Positions 45,981-55,116 of a DNA stretch of 64,000 bases are shown in pieces. This DNA is from Rhizobium anhuiense (GTDB lineage Bacteria; Pseudomonadota; Alphaproteobacteria; Rhizobiales; Rhizobiaceae). A model generated the notes under the pieces. That model had not been told where the DNA came from, did not search any database, and was given only the letters and a program-made list of their open reading frames with translations. The translations under genes were made by a program, and so were the position numbers. Positions within the stretch are counted from its first letter, which is position 1. Every line of letters begins with the position of its first letter. Location of the stretch: positions 124,001 through 188,000 of the forward strand of contig NZ_ML133522.1 in assembly GCF_003985145.1 (NCBI RefSeq). The letters are read 5' to 3'.

Positions 45981-47306
45981 TCAGATGTTGTTTTGCAGGA
46001 TCGTCCGCAGCTTGCCGAAGAGCTCGTCGATGTGTTGCTTCTCGATGATCAGTGGCGGAGAGAGCGCGATGATATCGCCGGTGGTGCGGATCAGCAGGCC
46101 GCTTTCATAGGCTTTCAGGAAAGCGGTGAAGGCGCGCTTGGTCGGTTCGCCGGCGATCGGGTCGAGTTCGATCGCGCCGATCAGCCCGGTGTTGCGGATG
46201 TCGATGACATTGGGGCAGTCCTTCAGCGAGTGCAGAGCATCGGCCCAGTAGTCGGAGAGCTCGGCGGCGCGTGTCAGCAGACCCTCTTCCTTGTAGGTGT
46301 CGAGCGTGGCGAGTGCTGCGGCAGACGCGATCGGGTTGCCGGAATAGGTATAGCCGTGGAAGAACTCGATCATGTGCTCCGGGCCGTTCATGAAGGCATC
46401 ATGGATCTCGGAGGTGACGAAGACGGCGCCCATCGGAATGACGCCATTGGTCAACCCCTTGGCGGCGGTGATCATGTCAGGCTTGACGTCGTAATATTGC
46501 GCGGCGAAGGGGGCGCCGAGGCGTCCGAAGCCGGTGATGACCTCGTCGAAGATCAGAAGGATGCCATGCTTGGTGCAGATCTCGCGCAGCTTCTGCAGGT
46601 AGCCCTTCGGCGGGATCAAGACGCCGGTGGAGCCGGCCACCGGCTCGACGATGACGGCCGCGACGGTAGAGGCGTCATGCAGAGTGACGATACGCTCGAG
46701 TTCGGTGGCGATGTCGCCGCCATGCTCGGGCTCGCCGCGGGTGAAGCTGTTCTTGCCGGGCTGGTGGGTGTGCGGCATGTGATCGACGCCGGTCAAAAGC
46801 GTGCCGAACATCTTGCGGTTGGTGACGATGCCGCCGACCGAGATGCCGCCGAAATTGACGCCGTGATAGCCGCGCTCGCGGCCGATCAGGCGGAAGCGTG
46901 AACCATTGCCCTTCACCCGGTGATAGGCGAGCGCCACCTTGAGCGCCGTCTCGACGGATTCAGAACCGGAATTGGTGTAGAGAACGTGGTTCAGGCCTTC
47001 CGGGGCGATATCGACCAGCCGGTTTGCCAGTTCGAAGGCCTTGGGGTGGCCGAGTTGGAAGGCCGGCGCGTAATCGAGTTCGCCGGCCTGCTCGCGGATC
47101 GCCTCGGTGATCTTCGGGCGGCAGTGGCCGGCATTGACGCACCAGAGGCCAGCCGTGCCGTCCAGCACCTGACGGCCGTCATGGGTCGTATAATACATGT
47201 CCTTGGCGCCGACGAACAAACGCGGCTCCTTCTTGAACTGGCGGTTTGCCGTAAACGGCATCCAGAAGGCGCGAAGATCGTTCGGTGCGTTGAGGCGGTT
47301 GGACAT
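45981..47306 (-). CDS. Omega-amino acid:pyruvate aminotransferase (class III)
   Basis: The 441-residue PLP enzyme resembles beta-alanine:pyruvate aminotransferase: AFWMPFTANRQFK, DGTAGLWCVNAGHCRP, YTNSGSESVETALK, the Asp in LIFDEVITGFGR that binds the pyridine ring, and Lys in TAAKGLTNGVIPMG that forms the Schiff base near residue 287. It would make malonate semialdehyde from beta-alanine. Taurine or other amines are alternatives. Confidence 0.87.
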   Translation of the reverse strand: MSNRLNAPNDLRAFWMPFTANRQFKKEPRLFVGAKDMYYTTHDGRQVLDGTAGLWCVNAGHCRPKITEAIREQAGELDYAPAFQLGHPKAFELANRLVDIAPEGLNHVLYTNSGSESVETALKVALAYHRVKGNGSRFRLIGRERGYHGVNFGGISVGGIVTNRKMFGTLLTGVDHMPHTHQPGKNSFTRGEPEHGGDIATELERIVTLHDASTVAAVIVEPVAGSTGVLIPPKGYLQKLREICTKHGILLIFDEVITGFGRLGAPFAAQYYDVKPDMITAAKGLTNGVIPMGAVFVTSEIHDAFMNGPEHMIEFFHGYTYSGNPIASAAALATLDTYKEEGLLTRAAELSDYWADALHSLKDCPNVIDIRNTGLIGAIELDPIAGEPTKRAFTAFLKAYESGLLIRTTGDIIALSPPLIIEKQHIDELFGKLRTILQNNI

Positions 47307-47535
47307 GCTGTTCTCCTGGCCGCTGACGGCCCTTTCCCGGGGGCTTCTCGCCCATATTTTTACTGCCCGGTCAAATTATCAGGGCTTCCCAAGGCGTCAA
47401 CGGGAAAAGTCCCGGAGCCCCTCCTGACGGCAGGCTCAAGCTGCTTCGCTCGATCACGGGCGAGCGCCTCGGCGCGGTCATGCTGCAAGTCTTTCCGGTG
47501 AGGGGAGCAGGAAGAATATGGCTTTCAAGAAAAAA
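47307..47535. other. Intergenic region upstream of the aminotransferase
   Basis: No gene is supported. It contains the aminotransferase promoter and the right-hand end of the terminator at 47536. A 60-residue frame beginning at 47518 crosses that terminator and is not considered real. Confidence 0.45.
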
Positions 47536-47570
47536 GCACGACCGGCAAATCGCAAATTTGCCGGTCGTGC
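47536..47570 (-). terminator. Rho-independent terminator of the nolR-like gene
   Basis: A perfect 15-bp stem GCACGACCGGCAAAT/ATTTGCCGGTCGTGC with a 5-base loop is followed on the minus strand by TTTTTTCTT, a textbook terminator. It lies 94 bp past the stop at 47664. Confidence 0.88.
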
Positions 47571-47663
47571 CATTAATGTTCAGGTGCTGAAATATCGCTG
47601 CCACGCCTCCGGGAACATCCCCTTGCGGCAGGGCATCGGCCGACATTCATGTCAGCGCTATCA

Positions 47664-47981
47664 TCAAGCGGCGGATCTATTCCTGTTTTGCACGAGGTAG
47701 ATATCTTCGAGCGTTGCCAGAATTTTCATGACCGGCTCGGAGGTGCTCGAATAGTAGATGGTTTGTGCGTCCCGTCGGGTCTTGACCAGCTTTTGAGCGC
47801 GCAGTTTCGACAGGTGCTGAGAGAGAGCCGACTGGCTGAGGCCGACCTGCGTCGCCAGCACACCGACGGCGACTTCGCCCTTCACGAGGCTGCACAGGAT
47901 CAGCAATCTCTTCGGGTTGGCCATGGCCGACAATAAAGCTGCCGCCACGTTCGTGTGATCGGCCAAATCAGAGGTTTCCAT
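47664..47981 (-). CDS. nolR: NolR-like ArsR/SmtB-family regulator
   Basis: The 105-residue protein is a winged helix dimer: AAALLSAMANPKRLLILCSLVKGEVAVGVLA, recognition helix LSQSALSQHLSKLRAQKLVKTRRDAQTIYY. This core closely follows rhizobial NolR, which represses nod genes and tunes symbiotic and growth genes and represses its own promoter. No Cys cluster for metal sensing is present except one Cys in LILCSL, arguing against a metal sensor. GGAAG precedes the start. A NolR-box match lies 100 bp upstream. Confidence 0.72.
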   Translation of the reverse strand: METSDLADHTNVAAALLSAMANPKRLLILCSLVKGEVAVGVLATQVGLSQSALSQHLSKLRAQKLVKTRRDAQTIYYSSTSEPVMKILATLEDIYLVQNRNRSAA

Positions 47982-48080
47982 ATGTTATCTTCCTAATGCG
48001 AAACGTACATCATGCGTGCTGGCACTGGCCCCTCAGCCGAGATTTTGACTGATGCCAAAAACTAGCAACTGGGGTCGAAG

Positions 48081-48096
48081 ATTGTATATACCTAAA
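48081..48096 (-). promoter_or_regulatory. NolR-box match upstream of the nolR-like gene
   Basis: On the minus strand TTTAG-N9-AT fits the published NolR consensus (A/T)TTAG-N9-A(T/A). It overlaps an inverted pair ATACCT-N7-AGGTAT at 48088-48106. The consensus is short, so chance matches occur; position supports autoregulation. Confidence 0.55.
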
Positions 48097-48097
48097 T

Positions 48098-48847
48098 TTA
48101 AGGTATCGAGTATGCTATTTTAGATATGTTTGAACAAATGTGATCGGCATCCACAGCGAGGGTTTCGAACTCGTGTCGCAGCAGAAAATCGCCGGAAATC
48201 ATGTCGAAACCTGAGGAATCGATACCACAAATACGCCAAGAACCCGATTCCGGCGCCTTTAGGCGGTCAGCGAGCCTTTCGGCCACATCGGGGTGACGTT
48301 CTACTAAATCTCGCACTGCTGCCGTCGCTGCGGCGGCGATCTCCTCATTCGCGGCCGACTGGATTATCAGATCGTTGCCATCGAGCTGGTAGGCGCGGCC
48401 GAAGCCGCCATTGAGGCTGGCCTGCTCCGGCTTGAGACGGAAGAAGAGGAAATCAGGGAAGTCGATATAGAGCTTCGCCTTGGTGTGGCGATCGAGAAAA
48501 CGTGTGCGGATACGTTCGTAAAACGGGTGCCCGCGCTCGACGGCTTCCGCCAGGCATTGGGTCGTCAGACGCCCGTGGGCGAGGGGATCGCCCCTGCCGG
48601 GCTCGCCGGTCAGGAGCGAGGCGCGCGGGTCGCTGCCGAGCGCCCTGGTATGGGCCGACAGCCTCGAAACCAGGATGACGGGCGTGCCGTCGATGTCGAT
48701 CGCGACCAGCACGCGGCTGGCGAAGGGAAAGCCGGTCTCGGGGTCGAGAACGGCAATCGCCGCGTGCCGCGCGGAGCGCAGAAGCACGCGGGCGAGCTTG
48801 CGGGCCTCGTCGTCGGTTTCGCGTAAGGGCGAGGGCTGATCTTTCAT
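48098..48847 (-). CDS. HugZ-like heme-associated protein (PNPOx-like fold)
   Basis: The 249-residue protein has an N-terminal split-barrel domain of pyridoxamine-phosphate-oxidase type (ARVLLRSARHAAIAVLDPETGFPFASRVLVAIDIDG...LSAHTRALGSDPRASLLTGEPG) and a C-terminal DUF2470-like domain with FDMISGDFLLRHEF. This matches HugZ/HutZ proteins involved in heme use or degradation. It lies 31 bp after choV; a hairpin, TCCGCTTTG/CAAAGCGGA (48849-48869), sits right before its start codon. Confidence 0.75.
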   Translation of the reverse strand: MKDQPSPLRETDDEARKLARVLLRSARHAAIAVLDPETGFPFASRVLVAIDIDGTPVILVSRLSAHTRALGSDPRASLLTGEPGRGDPLAHGRLTTQCLAEAVERGHPFYERIRTRFLDRHTKAKLYIDFPDFLFFRLKPEQASLNGGFGRAYQLDGNDLIIQSAANEEIAAAATAAVRDLVERHPDVAERLADRLKAPESGSWRICGIDSSGFDMISGDFLLRHEFETLAVDADHICSNISKIAYSIP

Positions 48848-48878
48848 ATCCGCTTTGTGGCAAAGCGGACGGAAAACA

Positions 48879-49931
48879 TCAAGCGTCCTGCTTGCGGCGA
48901 TGGCGGGTGAGGCCGGCGACGATATCCTGGGCCGAGATGGTGCCGACGATCGCGCCGTTCTCGACGATGCCGATACTGCCCGGCTGGCGGGCAAGGGCAT
49001 CGAGGACATCGACGAGTGGCGTCGCGGCACGGGCCGTGGCGCTGACGCTCATGCCGGCGGCAGTCTGGCCGAGGCCGGGCTGCATCACGTCGGCCGCCGT
49101 CAACATATTGATCGGATTGAGGTTCTGCACGAAATCCGCGACATACTGGTCGGCCGGGTTCTTGACGATGTCATGCGGCGTTCCGCACTGGATGATGCGG
49201 CCGCCCTCCATGATGGCGATGCGGTTGCCGATGCGGAAGGCCTCGTCGAGATCATGGCTGACGAAGAGGATGGTCTTCTTCAGCCGCCGCTGGAACTCCA
49301 GGAGTTCGTCCTGCAAGCGGGTGCGGATCAATGGGTCGAGTGCCGAGAAGGGCTCGTCCATCAGCAGGATCGGGGCGCCGGTGGCAAAGGCGCGGGCAAG
49401 GCCGACACGCTGCTGCATGCCGCCTGACAGTTCGTTGACCTTGCGGTCCGCCCATTTCGTCAGGTTCACGAGTTCGAGCTGCTCACCGACGCGGACCTTG
49501 CGTTCGGCCTCCGGCATGCCCGCGAGCTCGAGACCGAAGCCGACATTGTCGGCGACGGTGCGCCAGGGCAGGAGGGCGAACTGCTGGAACACCATGGAGA
49601 CGGTGTGGGTGCGCAGGTCGCGCAGGGCTTTGGCATTGCATTTGTAGGGGTTGACGGAGCCGGTGGCGGCCGAGACTGCGACATCGCCGCGTACCACGGG
49701 CGCGAGCCCGTTGACGGCGCGCAGCAACGTCGATTTGCCGGAGCCGGAAAGGCCCATCAGCACCAGGATCTCGCCCTCCTCGATCGTCAGCGAGGCATTG
49801 GCGACACCTAGCACCAGGCCGGTCGTGGCGCCGATTTCGTCGCGCGTTTTGCCCTGGTCGACCATGGCAAGCGCGGTTTCCGGCCGGTCGCCGAAGATGA
49901 TGCTGACATTGTTAAAGCTTACCGCGGTCAT
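48879..49931 (-). CDS. choV: Choline ABC transporter ATP-binding protein ChoV
   Basis: The 350-residue ATPase has GLSGSGKSTLLRAVNG (Walker A), NELSGGMQQRVGLARAF (signature), LLMDEPFSALDP (Walker B), FVSHDLDEAFRI (H-loop) and a C-terminal CBS-like domain from about 275. This long N-terminal form (RPETALAMVDQGKTRDEI) is the ProV/OpuAA class. It overlaps choW by four bases. Confidence 0.9.
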   Translation of the reverse strand: MTAVSFNNVSIIFGDRPETALAMVDQGKTRDEIGATTGLVLGVANASLTIEEGEILVLMGLSGSGKSTLLRAVNGLAPVVRGDVAVSAATGSVNPYKCNAKALRDLRTHTVSMVFQQFALLPWRTVADNVGFGLELAGMPEAERKVRVGEQLELVNLTKWADRKVNELSGGMQQRVGLARAFATGAPILLMDEPFSALDPLIRTRLQDELLEFQRRLKKTILFVSHDLDEAFRIGNRIAIMEGGRIIQCGTPHDIVKNPADQYVADFVQNLNPINMLTAADVMQPGLGQTAAGMSVSATARAATPLVDVLDALARQPGSIGIVENGAIVGTISAQDIVAGLTRHRRKQDA

Positions 49932-50773
49932 GCGCCGCCTCCTTCACCCGCCGTGCGGAACATCCGGTCGAGAATGATCGCCAGGATGACGATGCAGAAA
50001 CCCGCCTCGAAACCCTTGGCGATATTGACGGTATTCAGCGCGCGGACGACCGGCACGCCAAGCCCGGGAGCGCCGACAAGGGCGGCGATGACGACCATCG
50101 ACAGCGACAGCATGATGGTCTGGGTGAGGCCCGCCATGATCTGCGGCGTGGCGAACGGAAGCTCGATCTTGTGTAGCACCTGTATCGGCGTCGCGCCGAA
50201 AGCGACGGCGGCTTCGACGAGCGACGGCGGCGTCGAGATGATGCCGAGCCGCGTCAGCCGGATCGGTGCGGGGATTGCGAAGATGACGGTGGCGATCAGC
50301 CCGGGCACCATGCCGAGGCCGAACAGGATCAGCGCCGGGATCAGATAAACGAATGTCGGGATGGTCTGCATGAGATCGAGCACCGGGCGCATGGCGGCAT
50401 AGACCCAAGGGCGGCGGGCGGCGGCAATCCCGAGCGGAATGCCGATCACCATACAGACGAAGGTGGCGGCGAGCACGAGGGCGAGCGTCTCCGTCGTCTC
50501 CTTCCAATAGTCCTGGTTGACGATGAGCAGCAGCCCGAGACAGGTGAAGACGGCGACCGCGATCGACCGGCGCAGCCAGAAGGCGATGGCGGTGATGGCA
50601 GCGATGACGATCAGCGGATGAGGCTTCTGCAGCACGAAGAGCAGGCCGTCTATGGCGCTCGATAGCAGGAAGGCGATCTGGTTGAAGAACCATTCGCCGT
50701 TCGAGGTCAGCCAATCCACGAAGGATTTGGCCCAGGGGCCAACGGGAATCTTAAATTCGGTGATCCAATTCAA
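49928..50773 (-). CDS. choW: Choline ABC transporter permease ChoW
   Basis: The 281-residue permease has six membrane segments and the coupling loop AAVAFGATPIQVLHKIELPFATPQIMAG. Translation seems to start with TTG at 50773: the resulting N-terminus, NWITEFKIPVGPWAKSFVDWL, resembles known ChoW starts. GGATAGG lies upstream. Confidence 0.9.
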   Translation of the reverse strand: MNWITEFKIPVGPWAKSFVDWLTSNGEWFFNQIAFLLSSAIDGLLFVLQKPHPLIVIAAITAIAFWLRRSIAVAVFTCLGLLLIVNQDYWKETTETLALVLAATFVCMVIGIPLGIAAARRPWVYAAMRPVLDLMQTIPTFVYLIPALILFGLGMVPGLIATVIFAIPAPIRLTRLGIISTPPSLVEAAVAFGATPIQVLHKIELPFATPQIMAGLTQTIMLSLSMVVIAALVGAPGLGVPVVRALNTVNIAKGFEAGFCIVILAIILDRMFRTAGEGGGA

Positions 50774-50815
50774 GGGGCGCGCCTATCCAGAAAAACAACA
50801 ATCGGACAAAAATGA

Positions 50816-50839
50816 AACGGGGCGGCGAGCCGCCCCGTT
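50816..50839 (-). promoter_or_regulatory. Intercistronic hairpin between choX and choW
   Basis: The perfect 11-bp stem AACGGGGCGGC/GCCGCCCCGTT with a very short loop begins eight bases after the choX stop. It probably protects choX mRNA and lowers choWV expression. Confidence 0.7.
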
Positions 50840-50846
50840 CATGTCA

Positions 50847-51803
50847 TCAGAGACCGAGGCCGGTCTTGGCGGCCGCCAGCGCGTCGCCCTTGCCGTCGCG
50901 GGTTTTGACGCCCGCAAGCCAGGGTTCGATCGCCGAGGGGTTCGCCTTCAGCCATTCGGAAGCCGCAGCCTCCGGCTCCTTGCCGTCGTTGAGGATCTTG
51001 CCCATGATGTGGTTCTCCATGTCGAGGGAGAACGTCAGGTTCTTCAGCATCGCGCCGACATTCGGGCATTCGTCGAGGTAACCGGCCCGCACGTTGGTGT
51101 AGACCTTGGCGCCGCCGAAATCCGGACCGAAGATATCGTCACCGCCGGTGAGGTAGGTCAGCTTGAAGTTGGTGTTCATCGGATGGGGTTCCCAGCCGAG
51201 GAAGACAACGGGCTTGCCGGATTTGTCGGCACGCGCGACCTGAGCGAGCATGCCCTGCTCGGAGGATTCGACGACTTCCATATCCTTCAGGTCAAAAGTG
51301 TTCTTTTCGATCATGTCCATGACGAGGCGGTTGCCGTCATTGCCAGGCTCGATGCCATAGATCTTGCCGTCGAGATCGTCCTTGTGAGCGGCGATGTCCT
51401 TGAAGTCCTTGATGCCGAGCTCGGCGCCCTTGGCGTTGGTGGCGAGCGTGTACTTGGCGCCGACAAGGTTGGGGCCGAAGGATTCGACCGACTTATCGTC
51501 GAGGTAGGGACGGACATCCTTTTCCTGTGTCGGCATCCAGTTGCCGAGGAAGATGTCGATGTCCTTGTTCTTCAGCGAGGTGTAGGTGACCGGCACCGAA
51601 AGGACCTTAACATCGGTCTGATAGCCGATGCTCTTCAGAATGACGGATGCGGTGGCGGTGGTGGCAGTGATGTCAGTCCAGCCGACATCCGAGAAATGCA
51701 CCGTAGAGCAGCTGTCTGGATCTGCGGCGAAGGCGGCGGTCGCAACGGAGAGGGCGGCGACGGCAGTTGCAGTGACGAGTTTGAATGTGCTTGTTGTTTT
51801 CAT
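50847..51803 (-). CDS. choX: Choline-binding periplasmic protein ChoX
   Basis: The 318-residue protein has a signal peptide (ending TAAFA) and the type II binding fold of ChoX: FSDVGWTDITATTATASVILK, DIFLGNWMPTQEKDV, YGIEPGNDGNRLVMD and FLGWEPHPMN. The Trp residues in VGW, GNW and LGW and the Asn/Asp nearby are the aromatic cage that binds the choline trimethylammonium group in the S. meliloti structure. It starts an operon choX-choW-choV. Start 51803 rather than an upstream TTG gives the standard signal peptide. Confidence 0.94.
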   Translation of the reverse strand: MKTTSTFKLVTATAVAALSVATAAFAADPDSCSTVHFSDVGWTDITATTATASVILKSIGYQTDVKVLSVPVTYTSLKNKDIDIFLGNWMPTQEKDVRPYLDDKSVESFGPNLVGAKYTLATNAKGAELGIKDFKDIAAHKDDLDGKIYGIEPGNDGNRLVMDMIEKNTFDLKDMEVVESSEQGMLAQVARADKSGKPVVFLGWEPHPMNTNFKLTYLTGGDDIFGPDFGGAKVYTNVRAGYLDECPNVGAMLKNLTFSLDMENHIMGKILNDGKEPEAAASEWLKANPSAIEPWLAGVKTRDGKGDALAAAKTGLGL

Positions 51804-52040
51804 TTTAGACTCCCAGTCTTTAAGTTCCCAAGCCAACCATCAATAACCGAGTTTGACAAGCGACCTCAGTGCGTTTGCGTCGTATCGACCCATGCGATTG
51901 CGACGTCGGCGGATTTTTTCGCGACGCCCTGTTTTCGGGGCTTTCGGCGGTTTTTGAGCGTGGATTCCTGTGATTATCGCCGCCACGGGGCTTTTCTTTG
52001 CCATTCCGAGCTTTCAATAAGCCGATTAAGGAGAAATCGG

Positions 52041-52643
52041 ATGGCAAAACTCTATTTCAACTACTCGACGATGAATGCCGGCAAGTCGACGATGCTGCTG
52101 CAGGCCTCCTATAATTATCAGGAGCGCGGCATGCGCACCGTGCAGTTGATCGCCGCTTTCGACGAGCGCGCGGGCCGGGGCGTGATCGGTTCGCGGATCG
52201 GCTTGGAGGCGAGCGCCATTCCCTTCGAGCCGCACGAGGATCTGTTTCGGCTGGTCGCGACGTTGAGCGGCGAAGGGGCGCCGATATCCTGCATCTTCGT
52301 CGACGAGGCGCATTTCATGACGCCTGTCCATGTCTGGCAGCTTGCCAGGGTCGTCGACAGGCTCGGTATCCCCGTCATGGTCTACGGGCTGAGAACCGAT
52401 TTCCAGGGCAAGCTGTTTCCGGCCTCGCAGGAACTGCTGGCGATCGCCGACGAAATGCGCGAGGTGCGCACCATCTGCCATTGCGGGCGCAAGGCGACGA
52501 TGGTGGTGCGACACGACGCAGAGGGAAAAGTGTTGCACGAAGGCGCGCAGATCGATGTCGGCGGAAACGAGAAATATGTCTCGCTCTGCCGCAGGCATTG
52601 GGACGACGCGATGAACGGTGCCTGGATCGCCGAGCCGGTCTGA
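52041..52643 (+). CDS. tdk: Thymidine kinase
   Basis: The 200-residue type II kinase phosphorylates thymidine for salvage. The P-loop YSTMNAGKSTMLLQ is at residues 8-21, the Walker B-like IFVDEAHFMT near 85, the lasso-region YGLRTDFQGKLFPAS near 115, and the zinc-binding Cys in TICHCGRKA and LCRRHW. AAGGAG precedes the start. It is divergent from choX. Confidence 0.95.
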   Translation: MAKLYFNYSTMNAGKSTMLLQASYNYQERGMRTVQLIAAFDERAGRGVIGSRIGLEASAIPFEPHEDLFRLVATLSGEGAPISCIFVDEAHFMTPVHVWQLARVVDRLGIPVMVYGLRTDFQGKLFPASQELLAIADEMREVRTICHCGRKATMVVRHDAEGKVLHEGAQIDVGGNEKYVSLCRRHWDDAMNGAWIAEPV

Positions 52644-52716
52644 AGCCGCGAAGCTGCCTGTTTTCTTTGGCGCCGCAAGCGACTAGCTTGAGCAGGAGAT
52701 TCCCTGGAGAGATCAG

Positions 52717-53790
52717 GTGCGCAAACCCCCGCCATTCGACGGCCAGTACGAAGTCGCAGGCAGACTTGCCGAGAGCATTGCGGCGGAGGGAGCCTATTGC
52801 GTGGCTGCGATCGGCGCCTTTAGCGGTGACGAAACACGGTCGGCCGACGAGATCTTCATCGAGCAGAATGTCCGCTTCCAGGCCCATATCGCCGATGCTG
52901 CGGGGCTCGACGCCCAACTGGCCGAGCTGGTCTTTGCCCTCGACCGGCTGACGGCCGAGGTTTCGGCCGATCTCGACAGCTTCCGGGGGCTGACGCTGCG
53001 CGAGAAGATGGCCGGCTGGCTGTCGCGCCAGCGGATGTGGCGCATGTATACCTCACGTGTACGTGAGGCGCCCGTCATCGAACGGCTGCTCGATCTTTTG
53101 GCGAAATCGGACGCGCTCGCCAGGCTGATCGCCGGCCAGCGCGCCTTGCTCACCGAACGGCACAAGGCGGCCGAACTCAGCCTCGTCGACATTGTCGAGC
53201 AGCGGCGCCGGCTGGTCGTTTCCATCGATATCGCCCGCCTCAAGATGAAGGAGCTCAATGCCAAGGCGCTGACGACGCAGGGCCGTATCGGCGTCTATGG
53301 CAACAGGGCGCATTGGGAGCAGATGGAGGCGGAGCGGCGGGCGTTGAAGGCGGAGGCCGAGCGGATTTCCGCCGGCGAGCACGAGATGCGCGACGATAGC
53401 CAGCGGCGCGAGCGCTTCATCGGCCTGTTCCAGGCTTTTGTCGATTCGCTGAACGGCCGGATCGCCGCCTGCAACGTGCTGCTGCGCAAGCTGATGATCG
53501 ATGTCGAGGAGCGGCTGATCATCTACCAGGCGCAGGTCGATACCGACCGGCCGGGCATGAAGATGCGGATCAAGCCGGAACTCTTTCCCGATATCGCCGC
53601 GCCGATCCGGCTGTTCGAAAAGGGCATGCTGGTCGCCCAGGATCTGGAGCGACGCAAGAGCCGCGCCGATCTCGAATTCGCCAGGCGGTTTCCGACCTAT
53701 GCCGAGCCGCCGCCGGCGACATTGGGAGCGCCTTTGATCGACACGGCGCGCAGGTCCTTCCGTTTCAACCTGCCTTTCCTGCGTTCCTGA
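52717..53790 (+). CDS. Coiled-coil protein of unknown function
   Basis: The 357-residue product begins with GTG after GGAGAG. It is mostly helical with long charged stretches: LTLREKMAGWLSRQRMWRMY, VEQRRRLVVSIDIARLKMKELN, MEAERRALKAEAERISAGE and LIIYQAQVDTDRP. A TelA-like or cytoskeletal-bundle protein is possible, but I do not recognise a defined family. It lies 148 bp before a DUF2333 gene on the same strand, suggesting a shared envelope task. Confidence 0.6.
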   Translation: MRKPPPFDGQYEVAGRLAESIAAEGAYCVAAIGAFSGDETRSADEIFIEQNVRFQAHIADAAGLDAQLAELVFALDRLTAEVSADLDSFRGLTLREKMAGWLSRQRMWRMYTSRVREAPVIERLLDLLAKSDALARLIAGQRALLTERHKAAELSLVDIVEQRRRLVVSIDIARLKMKELNAKALTTQGRIGVYGNRAHWEQMEAERRALKAEAERISAGEHEMRDDSQRRERFIGLFQAFVDSLNGRIAACNVLLRKLMIDVEERLIIYQAQVDTDRPGMKMRIKPELFPDIAAPIRLFEKGMLVAQDLERRKSRADLEFARRFPTYAEPPPATLGAPLIDTARRSFRFNLPFLRS

Positions 53791-53938
53791 TCGCCGGGCG
53801 CGTTGCGCGCCCTTTTTCGCCATAACTTCAATCCGAAAAATCGAGAGGCTCTTGTTGTGCTCGGGCCATCGAGCGCATATGTGGAAGCAGCGGGGCGGCA
53901 ATGTCCCGATGTTCGCCTCGCCCTGACAGGAGACGACG

Positions 53939-55069
53939 ATGCTTGACGGGATTGCCGGTTTTTTCAGGCTGATCGGCCAGACGATCGGCCGCTGGGCCCG
54001 CCTGTTTGCCGCTTGGGCCTTCTGGCCTTTTCTTGCCGCGCATGGCTGGTATCAGCGCCGGAGCTGGCTGATCCGATTGCCGGTCATCGCGTTCGTGGCG
54101 CTGTTCGTCGTGCTTTACGGCTATTTCTTCTGGCAGACGCAGATCTGGACGAATTTCAACACCGCCTTCGTCGACCAGTACCGGCTTTCCGAACGCAAGG
54201 TTGCCGCCGGGCAGGACGTGCCGGTCGCTGAAGGAGCCGATGCGACCGCGCCAAAGACCTGCCAGCGCTCGGCGATCGTCGACGTCGCGGCCGATCTGAC
54301 CGATTTCAATGTCAACCAGAACGCATGGATTTCCTCCATGCTGCTCTACAAGATGGGCTTCTTCGGCATCGACTGGGATCACACGCCCTTCCTCGACAAC
54401 AAGGCGTCGTTCCAGCGCGGCGTCAACCAGGCGGTCCGGCGGACCTCGGTGGAGCTTGTCGACACGCTCGGGCGCGTGCGCGGCACATCGGGTATCAACA
54501 ACGACCTGCAGCGCGCGCGGGGCAATCTGCAGTTCGACGAATATAGCTGGTATTTCGGGTTCAATCCCTTCGGGCCGAAGACGCCGACGCCTTCCTATTA
54601 CCGCTCGGCGATCGGCAGCCTGCGCAAGTTCAACACTGATCTCGCCCTCTGCAACGCCATTTTCGATGGCCGTGCCGACAATCTGGTGCAGTTCATCGAC
54701 CGCATCGCCAACGATCTCGGCGGCACCTCGGATATGCTTGCCGAGCGCTCGGAAAACCACAATCGCGGCTGGTTCGATACCCGCGCCGACGACCGGTTCT
54801 GGTTCGCCTACGGCCAGCTCTACGGCTATTACGCGATCATGGCGGCTGCCCAGGCCGATTTCTCGCAAGTTGTGTCGGAGCGCAATCTCGGAGCGATCTG
54901 GGGCGGGACCATGCGACAGTTCCAGGCGGCGCTGCGCATCCAGCCGGCGATCATCTCGAACGGGCGCGAGGATGGCTGGATCATGCCGAGCCATCTCGCC
55001 ACCATGGGCTTTTATATTCTGAGGGTGCGCTCGAACCTCGTCGAAATCCGCTCGGTGCTCGACCGCTAA
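53939..55069 (+). CDS. DUF2333 family membrane protein
   Basis: The 376-residue protein has one membrane helix at about residues 45-65 (LPVIAFVALFVVLYGYFFW) and a large periplasmic domain (WTNFNTAFVDQYRLSERKVAAG..., RRTSVELVDTLGRVRGTSG, HNRGWFDTRADDRFWFAYGQLYGYY). This is the DUF2333 pattern found in proteobacteria. The function is unknown. Its gene follows the coiled-coil protein gene. Confidence 0.75.
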   Translation: MLDGIAGFFRLIGQTIGRWARLFAAWAFWPFLAAHGWYQRRSWLIRLPVIAFVALFVVLYGYFFWQTQIWTNFNTAFVDQYRLSERKVAAGQDVPVAEGADATAPKTCQRSAIVDVAADLTDFNVNQNAWISSMLLYKMGFFGIDWDHTPFLDNKASFQRGVNQAVRRTSVELVDTLGRVRGTSGINNDLQRARGNLQFDEYSWYFGFNPFGPKTPTPSYYRSAIGSLRKFNTDLALCNAIFDGRADNLVQFIDRIANDLGGTSDMLAERSENHNRGWFDTRADDRFWFAYGQLYGYYAIMAAAQADFSQVVSERNLGAIWGGTMRQFQAALRIQPAIISNGREDGWIMPSHLATMGFYILRVRSNLVEIRSVLDR

Positions 55070-55116
55070 TCCCGCGCGTCCAACAGACGAGCTAATCAGG
55101 CGTTATCGCTGTCGAG

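Noticed and set aside
47518..47700. A 60-residue plus-strand frame
   Set aside because: It runs through a perfect terminator stem (47536-47570) and overlaps the nolR-like gene end. It has no good ribosome site.
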